This document shows, piece after piece, positions 1 through 7,925 of a stretch of DNA of 64,000 nucleotides. The position numbers were made by a program, and so were the translations under genes. Positions within the stretch are counted from its first letter, which is position 1, and each line of letters begins with the position of its first letter. This DNA is from Fen-1273 sp035516035. Lineage in GTDB: Bacteria; Bacteroidota; Ignavibacteria; UBA10030; UBA6906. Where the stretch lies: the NCBI GenBank assembly GCA_035516035.1, contig DATJAS010000108.1, positions 19,825 through 83,824 of the forward strand, written 5' to 3'. The notes under the pieces were generated by a model. The model was not told where the DNA came from. It did no database searches and worked only from the letters and a program-made list of their open reading frames with translations.

Positions 1-171
1 CACAACCGGGCGGGGAGCCGGACGCACCGTGTCGCGCGGGGGAACCTGAACTGCGCGGAGGCTGTCAGGGAGCGGTGGCCGGGCCCCGGGAGGGGGCGGC
101 GCCTGCATCCACATCCAGACGATGAGGACGAGGCCGATGAGCACGAAACCGATCGTTGTGTTCCTGTCCAT
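1..171 (-). CDS. yidC: Membrane protein insertase YidC, N-terminal fragment (cut by window edge)
   Basis: YidC inserts and folds inner-membrane proteins, alone or with SecYEG. Only the first 57 codons are inside the window. The translation begins MDRNTTIGFVLIGLVLIVW, a single N-terminal membrane segment as in Gram-negative YidC, followed by a Pro-rich periplasmic stretch (PPPPGARPPLPDS). The catalytic five-helix core lies beyond the left edge. The identification rests on this start and on its place directly downstream of rpmH-rnpA-yidD, the usual order at bacterial origins. Confidence 0.85.
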   Translation of the reverse strand, partial: MDRNTTIGFVLIGLVLIVWMWMQAPPPPGARPPLPDSLRAVQVPPRDTVRPAPRPVV

Positions 172-204
172 AACAAGTCGCGAGAGATGGCAAATACCTG
201 GACC

Positions 205-414
205 TCAGGCGGGGTCGTACCCGCCAGGGTGAAAGGGATGGCATCGGCCGATGCGCTTCAGTGCGCGCCAGAGGCCGGGCCCGACGCCGTACGTGCGGAC
301 GGCATCGATGGCATACTGGGAGCACGTGGGTGTGAACCTGCAGGTATTCGGCGGCAGCAGGGGAGCAATGAGTATCTGATAGGCCCGCAGGAAGGCAACG
401 ACTCCTGATTTCAC
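205..414 (-). CDS. yidD: Membrane protein insertion efficiency factor YidD
   Basis: This small membrane-associated protein (69 aa) helps YidC-dependent insertion. It carries the family signature: an amphipathic N-terminus (FLRAYQILIAPLLPP), the Cys-rich core CRFTPTCSQYAIDA and the C-terminal HPFHPGGYDPA. The GTG start at 414 overlaps the rnpA stop as GTGA, which implies translational coupling. An upstream ATG at 453 in the same frame would add 13 residues inside rnpA and is less likely. It lies between rnpA and yidC, the canonical position. Confidence 0.93.
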   Translation of the reverse strand: MKSGVVAFLRAYQILIAPLLPPNTCRFTPTCSQYAIDAVRTYGVGPGLWRALKRIGRCHPFHPGGYDPA

Positions 415-800
415 ATCCGTTCCTTTTCCACCGTCGCACAGAGTGAGCCGCACATCCGGGCGATGTCATCCCGGATCTTCGCGGCGTCTGGCCTCCCTGA
501 ACCGGCGCGACGGGCGCCCCGGTAGACGAACAGGAGCGTGAGAGCCCCCGGCGGGTTCCCGCACGCGGCGACGAGCGCAGGCCGCACCGCGGCGAACGAC
601 GCCCGCATCACGCGCCTGGTCCGGTTCCTTCCGACCGCGTTGAATGTCTTTGCAGAGACGGAAAAGCCGGCACGCACTGGCGTCCCGGCTCTGCGCTCCC
701 ACCGGAAGAAACACCTCACCACGTCGCCGTCCAGCCGCCTCCCCGTCCTGTACATGAACTGAAACGACCCGCGACCACGGAGGGTTGCTTCCTTCGTCAC
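411..800 (-). CDS. rnpA: Ribonuclease P protein component
   Basis: RnpA is the protein cofactor of RNase P, which matures tRNA 5' ends. The 129-aa product has the basic RNR-type motif as VGRNRTRRVMR (about residues 56-66) and the N-terminal L-R-G-RG-SFQFMY segment that contacts the pre-tRNA leader. The start is GTG at 800, directly after the rpmH stop (801-803), so the two genes abut. The stop overlaps the yidD start. The RNA subunit gene rnpB was not seen in this window. Confidence 0.93.
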   Translation of the reverse strand: MTKEATLRGRGSFQFMYRTGRRLDGDVVRCFFRWERRAGTPVRAGFSVSAKTFNAVGRNRTRRVMRASFAAVRPALVAACGNPPGALTLLFVYRGARRAGSGRPDAAKIRDDIARMCGSLCATVEKERM

Positions 801-947
801 CTAACGTTCGTCGCTGACGGAAAGCTTCTTCCGCCCGCGAGCCCGTCTGCGTGCGAGAACCTTCCGTCCGGTTTTGCTCGCCATGCGCGAGCGGAACCCG
901 TGCGTGTTCTTCCTTTTGCGCTTGTGTGGCTGAAAGGTTATGCTCAT
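801..947 (-). CDS. rpmH: 50S ribosomal protein L34
   Basis: The 48-aa product begins MSITFQPHKRKRKNTHGFRSR and continues M-A-S-K-T-G-R-K-V-L-A-R-R-R-A-R-G-R-K-K-L, the nearly invariant L34 sequence, with a short C-terminal extension SVSDER. It is the first gene of the minus-strand rpmH-rnpA-yidD-yidC operon, which diverges from dnaA across the origin region. A possible minus-strand -10 (TATACA, 1003-1008) lies upstream with a poor -35, so its promoter is uncertain. Confidence 0.96.
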   Translation of the reverse strand: MSITFQPHKRKRKNTHGFRSRMASKTGRKVLARRRARGRKKLSVSDER

Positions 948-1060
948 TCCGGCTTCCCGCTCCTGTGGCTGGCCCGTGGCGAAGGTGCATCAAGGCGTAA
1001 AATGTATAAAAAATATGCCACACACACAAGGAAGAGGCGGCGGAAAAAGAAATATTGGCC

Positions 1061-1089
1061 TTGCGTAGCGCGGCCCATTGTAGTATAAT
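1061..1089 (+). promoter_or_regulatory. Candidate dnaA promoter (TTGCGT-17-TATAAT)
   Basis: A perfect TATAAT (1084-1089) sits exactly 17 bp after TTGCGT (1061-1066). It points toward dnaA and would give a leader of about 285 nt that crosses the DnaA boxes, which fits autoregulation by DnaA. The -35 hexamer is the first copy of the 11-bp direct repeat. Confidence 0.5.
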
Positions 1090-1252
1090 CGTTCAGCAGG
1101 TTGGCGCGTAAGAGGCGTGCGCAACTTGTTAATAATTTGCGTAGCGCCTGCAGTTCCCCCCGTGACAGCGTGCGCAGATGTTGCCTGCTCACCTTCAGGA
1201 CCGCAGTAGCCACCTGAGACCATGAAACTCTTGCGTTTAGGGGATGTATATG

Positions 1253-1334
1253 TTGTCCACAAAACTGTTGATAAGATATTGACAGCTGTGAGTACGCGTA
1301 CGCGGTCTGTCACTGTGTGTAACATTGTGGATAA
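1253..1334. promoter_or_regulatory. DnaA box cluster upstream of dnaA
   Basis: TTGTCCACA (1253-1261) has one mismatch to TTATCCACA. TGTTGATAA (1266-1274) is the complement of TTATCAACA, also one mismatch. TGTGGATAA (1326-1334) is a perfect box in reverse orientation. They lie in an AT-rich part of the dnaA leader and could serve both initiation and dnaA autoregulation. Confidence 0.75.
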
Positions 1335-1378
1335 CCTCCCTGGCGCTGTGTACAACCCTGTAAGCCCTTGTATTTTGC

Positions 1379-2845
1379 ATGGAACCCAGCACCCAGTTGC
1401 TTGTCAATCCTTCTGAGGAGGAGCAGGCTCGCGCGGTCTGGAGCGCCTGCCTCGACCGAATCAGGGAGAGCGTTAACACACAGAGCTTCAAGACCTGGTT
1501 CGAGCCGATGGTCCCGCTCTCCCTCCGCGGCGGAAAGCTCACTGTCCAGGTGCCAAGCCAGTTTTTCTATGACTGGCTGGAAGAACACTACTACACGGTG
1601 ATCAGCGAGACGATCGCCACGGTGCTCGGTAAAGAGGCGCACCTCGAGTATTCTGTGAGGACCGACGAGCCGCAGATCGATCTCGACTATGGAATTCTGC
1701 CCCCGCCGGCCCCCAGAGCCGACCGCCGGGCGTTTCCTCCCCAGCCCAATTCATTTACGCTCCCCCTTCAACCCGCAGCCTCCGGGGTAAGGCCGGAGGG
1801 AGGACAGTTCCAGACGTTTCTCAATCCCCGGTACACGTTCGACAATTTTATCAAGGGGGATTCGAACCAGCTTGCCCGTGCCGCAGCGTCCGCCGTCGCC
1901 AACAATCCCGGGGGAACATCGTTCAATCCCCTTGTCATTTACGGGGGAACGGGACTGGGGAAGACACACCTGATCCAGGCGATCGGGAACCACGCGCTGG
2001 CCAACGGGAAGGCAAGCAGGGTTATCTACGTCTCCAGCGAGAGATTCACTGTAGAGTTCGTCGAAGCGATCCAGCGAGACACGACGAGCGAATTCGCCGG
2101 GTTTTACAGGAGCATGGATATCCTGATCGTCGACGATATACAGTTTTTTGCAGGGAAGGAACGGACGCAGGACCACTTTTTCCATACGTTCAACGAGCTG
2201 CATCAGCACGGCAAGCAGATCGTCCTCTCGTCCGACCGCCCCCCCAAGGAGCTGAAGGGGCTTGACGACCGCCTCCTGTCGCGGTTTCAGTGGGGACTGA
2301 CATCCGACATCCAGCCCCCTGACCTTGAAACGCGCATTGCCATTCTCCTCATGAAGAGTGAGAACGAGTGCATTTCCATACCGCAGGACGTGGTGGAGTG
2401 CATTGCAACAAACGTCACGTCCAACATCCGGGAGCTGGAAGGATGCCTGATCAGCCTGATGGCCAAGGCATCGCTGGAAGGAAGAGAGATCTCCGTCGAC
2501 CTCGCGCGCGAGGTCATCAAGGTCGTGGTGGGAGACGTGAAGTCCCCGTTGACGATCGAAACGATCCAGCGCACGGTGTGCGAGTATTTCAACATTCCCG
2601 AGGACCTCATCAGGGCGAAGACCCGAAAGCAGGAGATCGTCAACGCCCGCCAGGTCGCCATGTACCTGGCCAAGGAACTCACGAACTGCTCGCTGAAGAC
2701 GATCGGGCTTCACTTCGGCGGGCGCGATCACAGCACCGTGATCCACGCCTACCAGTCAGTGGAAGACCAGATGCGGATCGACCAGAAGTATCAGACCAAC
2801 GTCCAGCAGATCCGTCGGCGACTGCAGATACTTGGACACGTGTGA
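1379..2845 (+). CDS. dnaA: Chromosomal replication initiator protein DnaA
   Basis: DnaA binds DnaA boxes, melts oriC and recruits the helicase. The 488-aa protein shows all four domains: an N-terminal helicase-interaction domain (about 20-100), a Pro-rich linker (about 105-145), an AAA+ domain with Walker A GGTGLGKTH and Walker B ILIVDDIQF, and a C-terminal DNA-binding domain with the DnaA signature around NCSLKTIGLHFGGRDHSTV. Length is normal. The ATG at 1379 gives the usual N-terminus, but no strong Shine-Dalgarno precedes it. It is the first plus-strand gene from the origin. Confidence 0.98.
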   Translation: MEPSTQLLVNPSEEEQARAVWSACLDRIRESVNTQSFKTWFEPMVPLSLRGGKLTVQVPSQFFYDWLEEHYYTVISETIATVLGKEAHLEYSVRTDEPQIDLDYGILPPPAPRADRRAFPPQPNSFTLPLQPAASGVRPEGGQFQTFLNPRYTFDNFIKGDSNQLARAAASAVANNPGGTSFNPLVIYGGTGLGKTHLIQAIGNHALANGKASRVIYVSSERFTVEFVEAIQRDTTSEFAGFYRSMDILIVDDIQFFAGKERTQDHFFHTFNELHQHGKQIVLSSDRPPKELKGLDDRLLSRFQWGLTSDIQPPDLETRIAILLMKSENECISIPQDVVECIATNVTSNIRELEGCLISLMAKASLEGREISVDLAREVIKVVVGDVKSPLTIETIQRTVCEYFNIPEDLIRAKTRKQEIVNARQVAMYLAKELTNCSLKTIGLHFGGRDHSTVIHAYQSVEDQMRIDQKYQTNVQQIRRRLQILGHV

Positions 2846-3216
2846 GCGTTATGCCTGTGAACAATCCCGTGGATCGCGTGTGCACGGACGTGCGGGCGCG
2901 GTGCACAACCAGGCATGTCTCGCCCTCCTGCAACTCCCCCGCGCACTGCCGTGCATCATCAACGTAGATTTCCACATTCTGTTCCTTCAAGCGCGACATC
3001 AGGTGATTGCGCGATTCTCCCTGCCCGGCATCCCTTCCCACCGCTGCGCCGGGGCTCTCCACATATGCACACTCCTTATTATAACTCTTAGTTCTTCTCT
3101 GTATATATCTATAAGAGCATTCATGAAGGGCGGTTGAATGTTGGGTGCAATTTCAGTAATTTACAGGGGTTTTCCTTCTCACGCTGTGCTCATCCAGCCT
3201 ACCTCAGGAGAACGCG
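2846..3216 (+). other. dnaA-dnaN intergenic region, 371 bp
   Basis: The left two thirds are GC-rich and contain no gene I can support: open frames there lack a ribosome-binding site and recognisable protein sequence. From about 3062 to 3175 the base composition turns sharply AT-rich (TTATTATAACT, TATATATCTATAAG), which could be a promoter region or a second origin element. No DnaA box with fewer than two mismatches was found here. A Shine-Dalgarno AGGAGA lies just before the dnaN ATG. Confidence 0.6.
3134..3162 (+). promoter_or_regulatory. Candidate dnaN promoter (TTGAAT-17-TAATTT)
   Basis: TTGAAT (3134-3139) and TAATTT (3157-3162) are 17 bp apart and lie about 55 bp before the dnaN start. 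The -10 matches the consensus only moderately. Confidence 0.35.
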
Positions 3217-4329
3217 ATGAAATTCACCGCCAACAGCATTGAGCTGCAGCGCACGCTGAATAAGGTCGGTGGCGTGGTACCGGCGAAGTCGACGATGCCC
3301 ATACTGGAAAATATCCTGTGCGAACTCTCCGGGAACATCCTGACGCTTACTGCGACCGACCTGGCGATATCGCTGACGGTGTCTCTGCAGGTGCGCGGGA
3401 GTGAGGACGGCACGATCGCAATCCCGGCCCGCCGGCTTATGGATACCATGCGGTCGCTCCCGGACACGGGAGCGACGTTTGTTGCCGACGTGGCATCGAG
3501 CAAAATCAGGATCACGACCGACAACGGGGAGTATTCGCTCACCGGGGAATCGGCCAGGGAATTTCCATCCGCCGCCGCGTTCAAAGGGTCGTCGGAAATC
3601 GCGCTGGACGCGGGTACGCTCCGGGGAATAATCCACCGCACCACGTTTGCGGTCAGCACCGACGAGTTGCGGCCGGCCATGATGGGCGTTCTCTTCCAGG
3701 CAAAGGAGAACGAACTCCGGGCGGTCTCGACGGACGGGCACCGCCTGGTGAAGCTGATTCTCCGGCAGGAGAAGCCCCTGGCCATGAAGCGCGACGTAGT
3801 GATCCCGGCCAAGGCGCTCCAGGTGCTGGGAAAATCGATCGATGAAGGGGAAACGACGATCAGCATGAGCGATACGCACGCGAAATTCACGTTCGGCCAG
3901 TCGGTGCTCATCACCCGGCTCATCGACGAGGCATACCCGAACTATGAGAGCGTCATCCCCGCCGACAACGACAGGGAGATGACCGTCAAGCGTGATGATA
4001 TGATATCCTCGATCCGCCGCGTCGCGCTCTATGCCAGCGCCACGACGCACCAGGTCCGCTTCGACATCGGGAAGTCGAGTCTCCAGGTGACCGCCCAGGA
4101 CATTGATTTCGGGGGAGAAGCCCGGGAGACGGTTCCGTGCACGTTCAGCGGCGACAGGCTCGAGATCGGGTTCAATTCCGTCTACCTGACCGACATCCTC
4201 ACGCACCTGGAGAGCGAACAGGTGGCGTTCCTCTTCAGCACGCCCACGCGGGCGGGGATCGTTTCGCCGGTCGGAGAGGATAGCGACCGCATCATGATGC
4301 TGGTGATGCCCGTGCGGTTGAACACGTAG
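3217..4329 (+). CDS. dnaN: DNA polymerase III beta subunit (sliding clamp)
   Basis: DnaN forms the ring-shaped clamp that tethers polymerase III and other DNA enzymes to DNA. The 370-aa product has the full three-domain clamp length. It begins MKFTANSIELQRTLNKVGGV, includes STMPILENILCEL and the polymerase-typical ISTDGHRL-like segment (AVSTDGHRLVKL), and ends with VMPVRLN, matching the conserved MPMR(L) C-terminus that lines the peptide-binding pocket. It is followed by a strong hairpin and then recF. Confidence 0.97.
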   Translation: MKFTANSIELQRTLNKVGGVVPAKSTMPILENILCELSGNILTLTATDLAISLTVSLQVRGSEDGTIAIPARRLMDTMRSLPDTGATFVADVASSKIRITTDNGEYSLTGESAREFPSAAAFKGSSEIALDAGTLRGIIHRTTFAVSTDELRPAMMGVLFQAKENELRAVSTDGHRLVKLILRQEKPLAMKRDVVIPAKALQVLGKSIDEGETTISMSDTHAKFTFGQSVLITRLIDEAYPNYESVIPADNDREMTVKRDDMISSIRRVALYASATTHQVRFDIGKSSLQVTAQDIDFGGEARETVPCTFSGDRLEIGFNSVYLTDILTHLESEQVAFLFSTPTRAGIVSPVGEDSDRIMMLVMPVRLNT

Positions 4330-4356
4330 GCGGGTGCGGTGACGGCATCTCACGCG

Positions 4357-4381
4357 GCGGTCCCGCCTTCGGCGGGACCGC
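4357..4381 (+). terminator. Hairpin between dnaN and recF
   Basis: A perfect 11-bp stem (GCGGTCCCGCC / GGCGGGACCGC) closes on a TTC loop. No T-run follows, so it is not a textbook intrinsic terminator. It may reduce read-through or stabilise the dnaN mRNA 3' end, lowering recF expression relative to dnaN. Confidence 0.6.
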
Positions 4382-4406
4382 GCCATTGTCGGGCGTGTCA
4401 TGGGCT

Positions 4407-5540
4407 ATGATGCTCAGCAGGATCCGGCTCAGCAACTTCCGCAACCATGATGCCACGGCCGTCGATCTGGCCGGGGGCGTCAACGCATTCCTGGGTGACA
4501 ACGGCCAGGGGAAGACCAGCATCCTGGAGGCAGCGTCGTACCTGTCGCTGACCAAGAGCTTCTACGCTGCCGGCGACGCGGAAGTCATTGCCGCCGGCAG
4601 GGAGGGCTTCGATCTCGACGGGGAGCTGGCATCCGACGCGGGGTTCGTGCACCGGGTGGCTGTCGCCTGCAGGCGCGCGGGCCCGGAGAAGAAATTCCTG
4701 ATCGACGGGTCTCAGCCGGAGACGCTGGCTTCCGCCATCGGCATGTTCCCGCTCGTGGTGCTCTCGCCGGAAAACGGGGCCATCACGTTCGGCGGGCCGG
4801 GGGAGCGAAGGAAATTTCTCGATCTCACGCTCTCGCAGGTGAGCCAGGCATATCTCGGGGACATTCTGGAATACCGCAGGGCGCTTCGCCAGCGGAACAG
4901 GGTCTTGGCCGACGCCCGGCTGCGCGGATCGTGCCCGCCGCATCTGCTGGAACCGTGGACGGAAAGCGTGGCTGCTGCCGGAGGGAGCGTGGCGATGCGG
5001 CGGGCGGCGTTCGTTGGCGAGTTCCGCTCATACGTCGAGCGCGCTTACAGGAGCGTCATCCCGGACGGCGAGCTTCCCGCGGTGTCGTACGTCTGCGGGT
5101 TCGACCCCGGCGACGCGGCCGACGCACGGGGCTATGGCGAGCGGCTGGCCGCCGAGCTCTCGGCGCGGGCTGAGGAGGAGCGCCGGCGGGGCCTCACGCT
5201 CGCGGGACCCCATCGCGACGACCTGCGCCTGACGGTCAACGGCATGGACGTTCAGCGGTTCGCCTCGCAGGGGCAGCACAGGACGCTCCTGGTGGCGCTC
5301 AAGCTGGCGGAGTTCGCGTACATGCGGGAGCGGCGGCAGGAGACGCCGATGCTCCTGCTCGACGATGTGTTCAGCGAGCTCGATAGGGGCCGCGTGAGGC
5401 GCATCCTCGGCCTGGCGGCGGAGCTCGGGCAAGTGATGATCACGACGACGGACGGAAGCGTCTTTGACGGGGCGGTCGGCTGGGGAGACCGCCACAGGAG
5501 GTTTACCGTTGAGCACGGCACGTGCAGGCAGGAAGCGTGA
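4407..5540 (+). CDS. recF: DNA replication and repair protein RecF
   Basis: RecF is an SMC-like ATPase that loads RecA at gapped DNA with RecOR. The product shows the N-terminal LSRIRLSNFRNHD strand, Walker A GDNGQGKTS, an ABC-type signature region (FASQGQHRTLLVALKLAE) and Walker B PMLLLDDVFSELD. I place the start at the ATG pair 4407/4410, giving about 377 aa. A TTG at 4386 would add seven residues without homology. The 3' end overlaps the next gene by 32 bp. Confidence 0.95.
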   Translation: MMLSRIRLSNFRNHDATAVDLAGGVNAFLGDNGQGKTSILEAASYLSLTKSFYAAGDAEVIAAGREGFDLDGELASDAGFVHRVAVACRRAGPEKKFLIDGSQPETLASAIGMFPLVVLSPENGAITFGGPGERRKFLDLTLSQVSQAYLGDILEYRRALRQRNRVLADARLRGSCPPHLLEPWTESVAAAGGSVAMRRAAFVGEFRSYVERAYRSVIPDGELPAVSYVCGFDPGDAADARGYGERLAAELSARAEEERRRGLTLAGPHRDDLRLTVNGMDVQRFASQGQHRTLLVALKLAEFAYMRERRQETPMLLLDDVFSELDRGRVRRILGLAAELGQVMITTTDGSVFDGAVGWGDRHRRFTVEHGTCRQEA

Positions 5541-5826
5541 ACGGAGCGGACCGGTGCCGCTCGCTGACGCGATGCAGGATCTTCTCCGCTCGCTCGGCCT
5601 CGAGCAGCGGCTGGCGGCGTACGACGTCCTGGCGGCCTGGCCGGACGCCGTGGGTGAGAAGATCGCGCGCGTGACCGCGGCCCGGCGCGTGGAGAGGGGC
5701 GTCCTGTACGTGGATGTTGCCACTGCTCCCTGGCGGGCGGAACTGACCATGAAGCGGCTGGAGCTGATCGACAGGCTGAACGAGCGCGCCGGCGGGCGCC
5801 TCATCACAGATATCCGGTTTCGGTAG
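5509..5826 (+). CDS. dciA: DUF721 protein, probable DciA-type helicase operator
   Basis: DUF721 proteins related to DciA assist loading of the DnaB helicase in bacteria lacking DnaC/DnaI. The 105-aa product has the family core: a PLADAMQDLLRSLGLEQRL helix, AAWPDAVGEKIARVT, and LYVDVATAPWRAELTMKRLELI. I chose TTG at 5509 because AGGAGG lies seven bases upstream. A longer frame from 5464 would lie wholly inside recF coding. The recF-DUF721-gyrB position is the same as in Actinobacteria and many other lineages. No dnaC was seen in the window, while dnaB is at 26.2 kb. Confidence 0.85.
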   Translation: MSTARAGRKRERSGPVPLADAMQDLLRSLGLEQRLAAYDVLAAWPDAVGEKIARVTAARRVERGVLYVDVATAPWRAELTMKRLELIDRLNERAGGRLITDIRFR

Positions 5827-5850
5827 TGGAGCAATCATGAGACACGAGGC

Positions 5851-7887
5851 ATGAGCACAGCAAAGACGGCGAAGGGGGCAGCAGAAGCGGCGCCGGCGGT
5901 ACACGGCTACACCGCCGAGGACATCACCGTCCTGAAGGGACTGGAGGCGGTGCGGCGGCGGCCGGCCATGTACATCGGGGACGTCTCGATACGCGGGCTC
6001 CACCACCTGGTGTACGAGGTCGTGGACAACTCGATCGACGAGGCGCTCGCCGGGTTCGCGAAGATCATCGACGTCACGATCAACAAGGACGGCTCCGTCA
6101 CCGTGCTGGACGACGGGCGTGGGATCCCCACCGACCTCCACAAGGGGGAGAACCGCTCGGCACTCGAGGTCGTGATGACGGTGCTCCACGCGGGGGGGAA
6201 GTTCGACAAGAACACGTACAAGGTGTCCGGGGGCCTCCACGGGGTCGGCGTCTCGGTGGTCAACGCGCTCAGCGAGTGGATGGAGGTCGAGGTGTACCGC
6301 GACGGGAAGGTCTTCTTCCAGAAGTACCGCCGCGGAGAACCGGTCGCGGCGGTCAAAGTGACGGGGAAAGCCGACAAGGGGCGGACGGGGACGCAGACGA
6401 CGTTTCTCCCGGACGGGCAGATTTTCAAGAACAGGGCGTTCAAGTTCGAGACCATCGGCGAGCGCCTGCGGGAGCTCGCGTTCCTCAACCCCCAGGTGAA
6501 GCTCCGCATCATCGACGCGCGCGCGCGGAGCGAACAGGAAGAAACGTTCCACTTCAAGGGAGGACTGGTCGAGTTCGTCAGGTACATCGACGCAACGCGC
6601 CCAGCCATTACGAAGCGGGTCTTCGCCGCGCAGGGATCTGAAAAGGACGAGAACGGGCGCGCGGTGGAGGTGGAGGCGGCGCTCCAGTACAACGACCAGT
6701 ACAGCGAGAACATCTTCACGTACGTCAACAACATCAACACACATGAGGGGGGGACGCACCTTGTCGGGTTCCGCTCGGCGCTCACCCGTTCGCTGAACAC
6801 GTACGCATACAAGAACGGGATCCTGAAGGAGGGGGGGCTCACGCTCACGGGGGACGATTTCCGGGAGGGATTCACCGGCGTCCTCTCCGTGAAGGTGCCC
6901 GAGCCCCAATTCGAGGGACAGACAAAGACGAAGCTCGGCAACAGCGAGGTGAAGAGCATCGTGGAGTCCGTCATCGGGCAGGCCCTTGCTACGTGGCTCG
7001 ACGAGAACCCGGGGGATGCGAAACGGATCCTGGAGAAGTCGATGCGTGCCGCGGAGGCGCGCGAGGCCGCGCGGAAGGCGCGCGACCTGACGCGCCGCAA
7101 GAACGCCCTCTTCTCCGGCGGCCTCCCCGGGAAGCTCGCGGACTGCTCGATCAGCGACCCGGAGCACTGCGAGCTGTACCTGGTCGAGGGGGACTCCGCC
7201 GGAGGGAGCGCCAAGCAGGGGCGCGACCGCCGGTTCCAGGCCATCCTCCCGCTCAAGGGGAAGATCCTCAACGTCGAGAAGGCCCGGCTCCACAAGATCC
7301 TGGAGAACGAGGAGATCAGGAACATCTTCACCGCACTGGGGGCGGGAGTCGGGGAGGAGTTTGACGCCGCGAAGCTCCGCTACGGCAAGATCATCCTGAT
7401 GTGCGACGCCGACGTCGACGGGTCGCATATCCGCACCCTCCTCCTCACGCTCATTTACCGCCACATGAAGGAGCTGATCGAGCTCGGGCACGTCTTCATC
7501 GCGCAGCCGCCGCTGTTCAAGGTAAAAAAGGGGAAGCAGGAGCACTACGCGTTCGACGAGGATGAGCGCGACGCGCTGGTGAAGCGCCTGGGGGCCGAGA
7601 AGGGGAAGAAGGCCGAGGAGGAGGCGGTCGAGCCTCCCCCGGACGAGGGGGCGGTGGTCGCCGCGGGGGGGGTCGTCATCTCCCGGTTCAAGGGGCTCGG
7701 GGAGATGAACCCGGAGCAGCTCTGGGCGACGACGATGAACCCCGACACGCGCACGATCCTGCAGGTATCGATCGAAAACGCCGCCGACGCCGACAGGACG
7801 TTCTCCATCCTCATGGGGGACGAGGTGGAGCCCCGGCGGGAGTTCATCGAGAAGAACGCGAAGTATGTCAGGAACCTGGACATATGA
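5851..7887 (+). CDS. gyrB: DNA gyrase subunit B
   Basis: GyrB supplies the ATPase of the gyrase A2B2 complex that introduces negative supercoils. The 678-aa protein contains the GHKL ATPase motifs (RRRPAMYIGD, VVDNSIDEAL, DDGRGIPTD, SGGLHGVGVSVVNAL), the transducer domain, and the TOPRIM block with EGDSAGGSAKQGRDR and CDADVDGSHIRTLLL. The C-terminus ends EKNAKYVRNLDI as expected. A charged insert (about residues 575-610, KGKKAEEEAVEPPPDEG) separates the second TOPRIM half from RFKGLGEMNPEQLW. It lies 38 bp before gyrA. Confidence 0.98.
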   Translation: MSTAKTAKGAAEAAPAVHGYTAEDITVLKGLEAVRRRPAMYIGDVSIRGLHHLVYEVVDNSIDEALAGFAKIIDVTINKDGSVTVLDDGRGIPTDLHKGENRSALEVVMTVLHAGGKFDKNTYKVSGGLHGVGVSVVNALSEWMEVEVYRDGKVFFQKYRRGEPVAAVKVTGKADKGRTGTQTTFLPDGQIFKNRAFKFETIGERLRELAFLNPQVKLRIIDARARSEQEETFHFKGGLVEFVRYIDATRPAITKRVFAAQGSEKDENGRAVEVEAALQYNDQYSENIFTYVNNINTHEGGTHLVGFRSALTRSLNTYAYKNGILKEGGLTLTGDDFREGFTGVLSVKVPEPQFEGQTKTKLGNSEVKSIVESVIGQALATWLDENPGDAKRILEKSMRAAEAREAARKARDLTRRKNALFSGGLPGKLADCSISDPEHCELYLVEGDSAGGSAKQGRDRRFQAILPLKGKILNVEKARLHKILENEEIRNIFTALGAGVGEEFDAAKLRYGKIILMCDADVDGSHIRTLLLTLIYRHMKELIELGHVFIAQPPLFKVKKGKQEHYAFDEDERDALVKRLGAEKGKKAEEEAVEPPPDEGAVVAAGGVVISRFKGLGEMNPEQLWATTMNPDTRTILQVSIENAADADRTFSILMGDEVEPRREFIEKNAKYVRNLDI

Positions 7888-7925
7888 CCCGGCACCGTCC
7901 GTCGAACCAACAGGCGTGATCCGCT

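Larger units (their letters stand above)
948..1378. other. rpmH-dnaA intergenic region, probable oriC
   Basis: This 431-bp gene-free stretch separates the divergent rpmH and dnaA genes. It is clearly more AT-rich than its neighbours around 1000-1020, 1080-1140 and 1245-1335. It holds three DnaA-box-like 9-mers (1253, 1266, 1326), an 11-bp direct repeat TTGCGTAGCGC (1061-1071 and 1137-1147), and a good plus-strand promoter candidate. Gene order and boxes together support origin function. The exact unwinding element cannot be fixed by eye. Confidence 0.75.

Noticed and set aside
1120..1136. TTGTTAATAA as a fourth DnaA box near oriC
   Set aside because: It has two mismatches to TTATCCACA, too weak to include.
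1279..1284. TTGACA in the dnaA upstream region
   Set aside because: No acceptable -10 occurs 16-18 bp downstream, so I prefer the TTGCGT/TATAAT candidate at 1061-1089.
948..1378. tRNA or small RNA gene in the oriC gap
   Set aside because: No cloverleaf or stable hairpin with terminator was recognised. The gap is explained by origin and promoter elements.
2832..3137. 101-aa frame in the dnaA-dnaN gap
   Set aside because: It overlaps the dnaA stop, has no Shine-Dalgarno sequence and no family similarity, and the composition shifts to AT-rich halfway through.
5503..7545. 680-aa open frame on the minus strand opposite gyrB
   Set aside because: It is an antisense shadow caused by high GC at third codon positions of gyrB. 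It has no recognisable protein sequence, and gyrB on the plus strand is certain.
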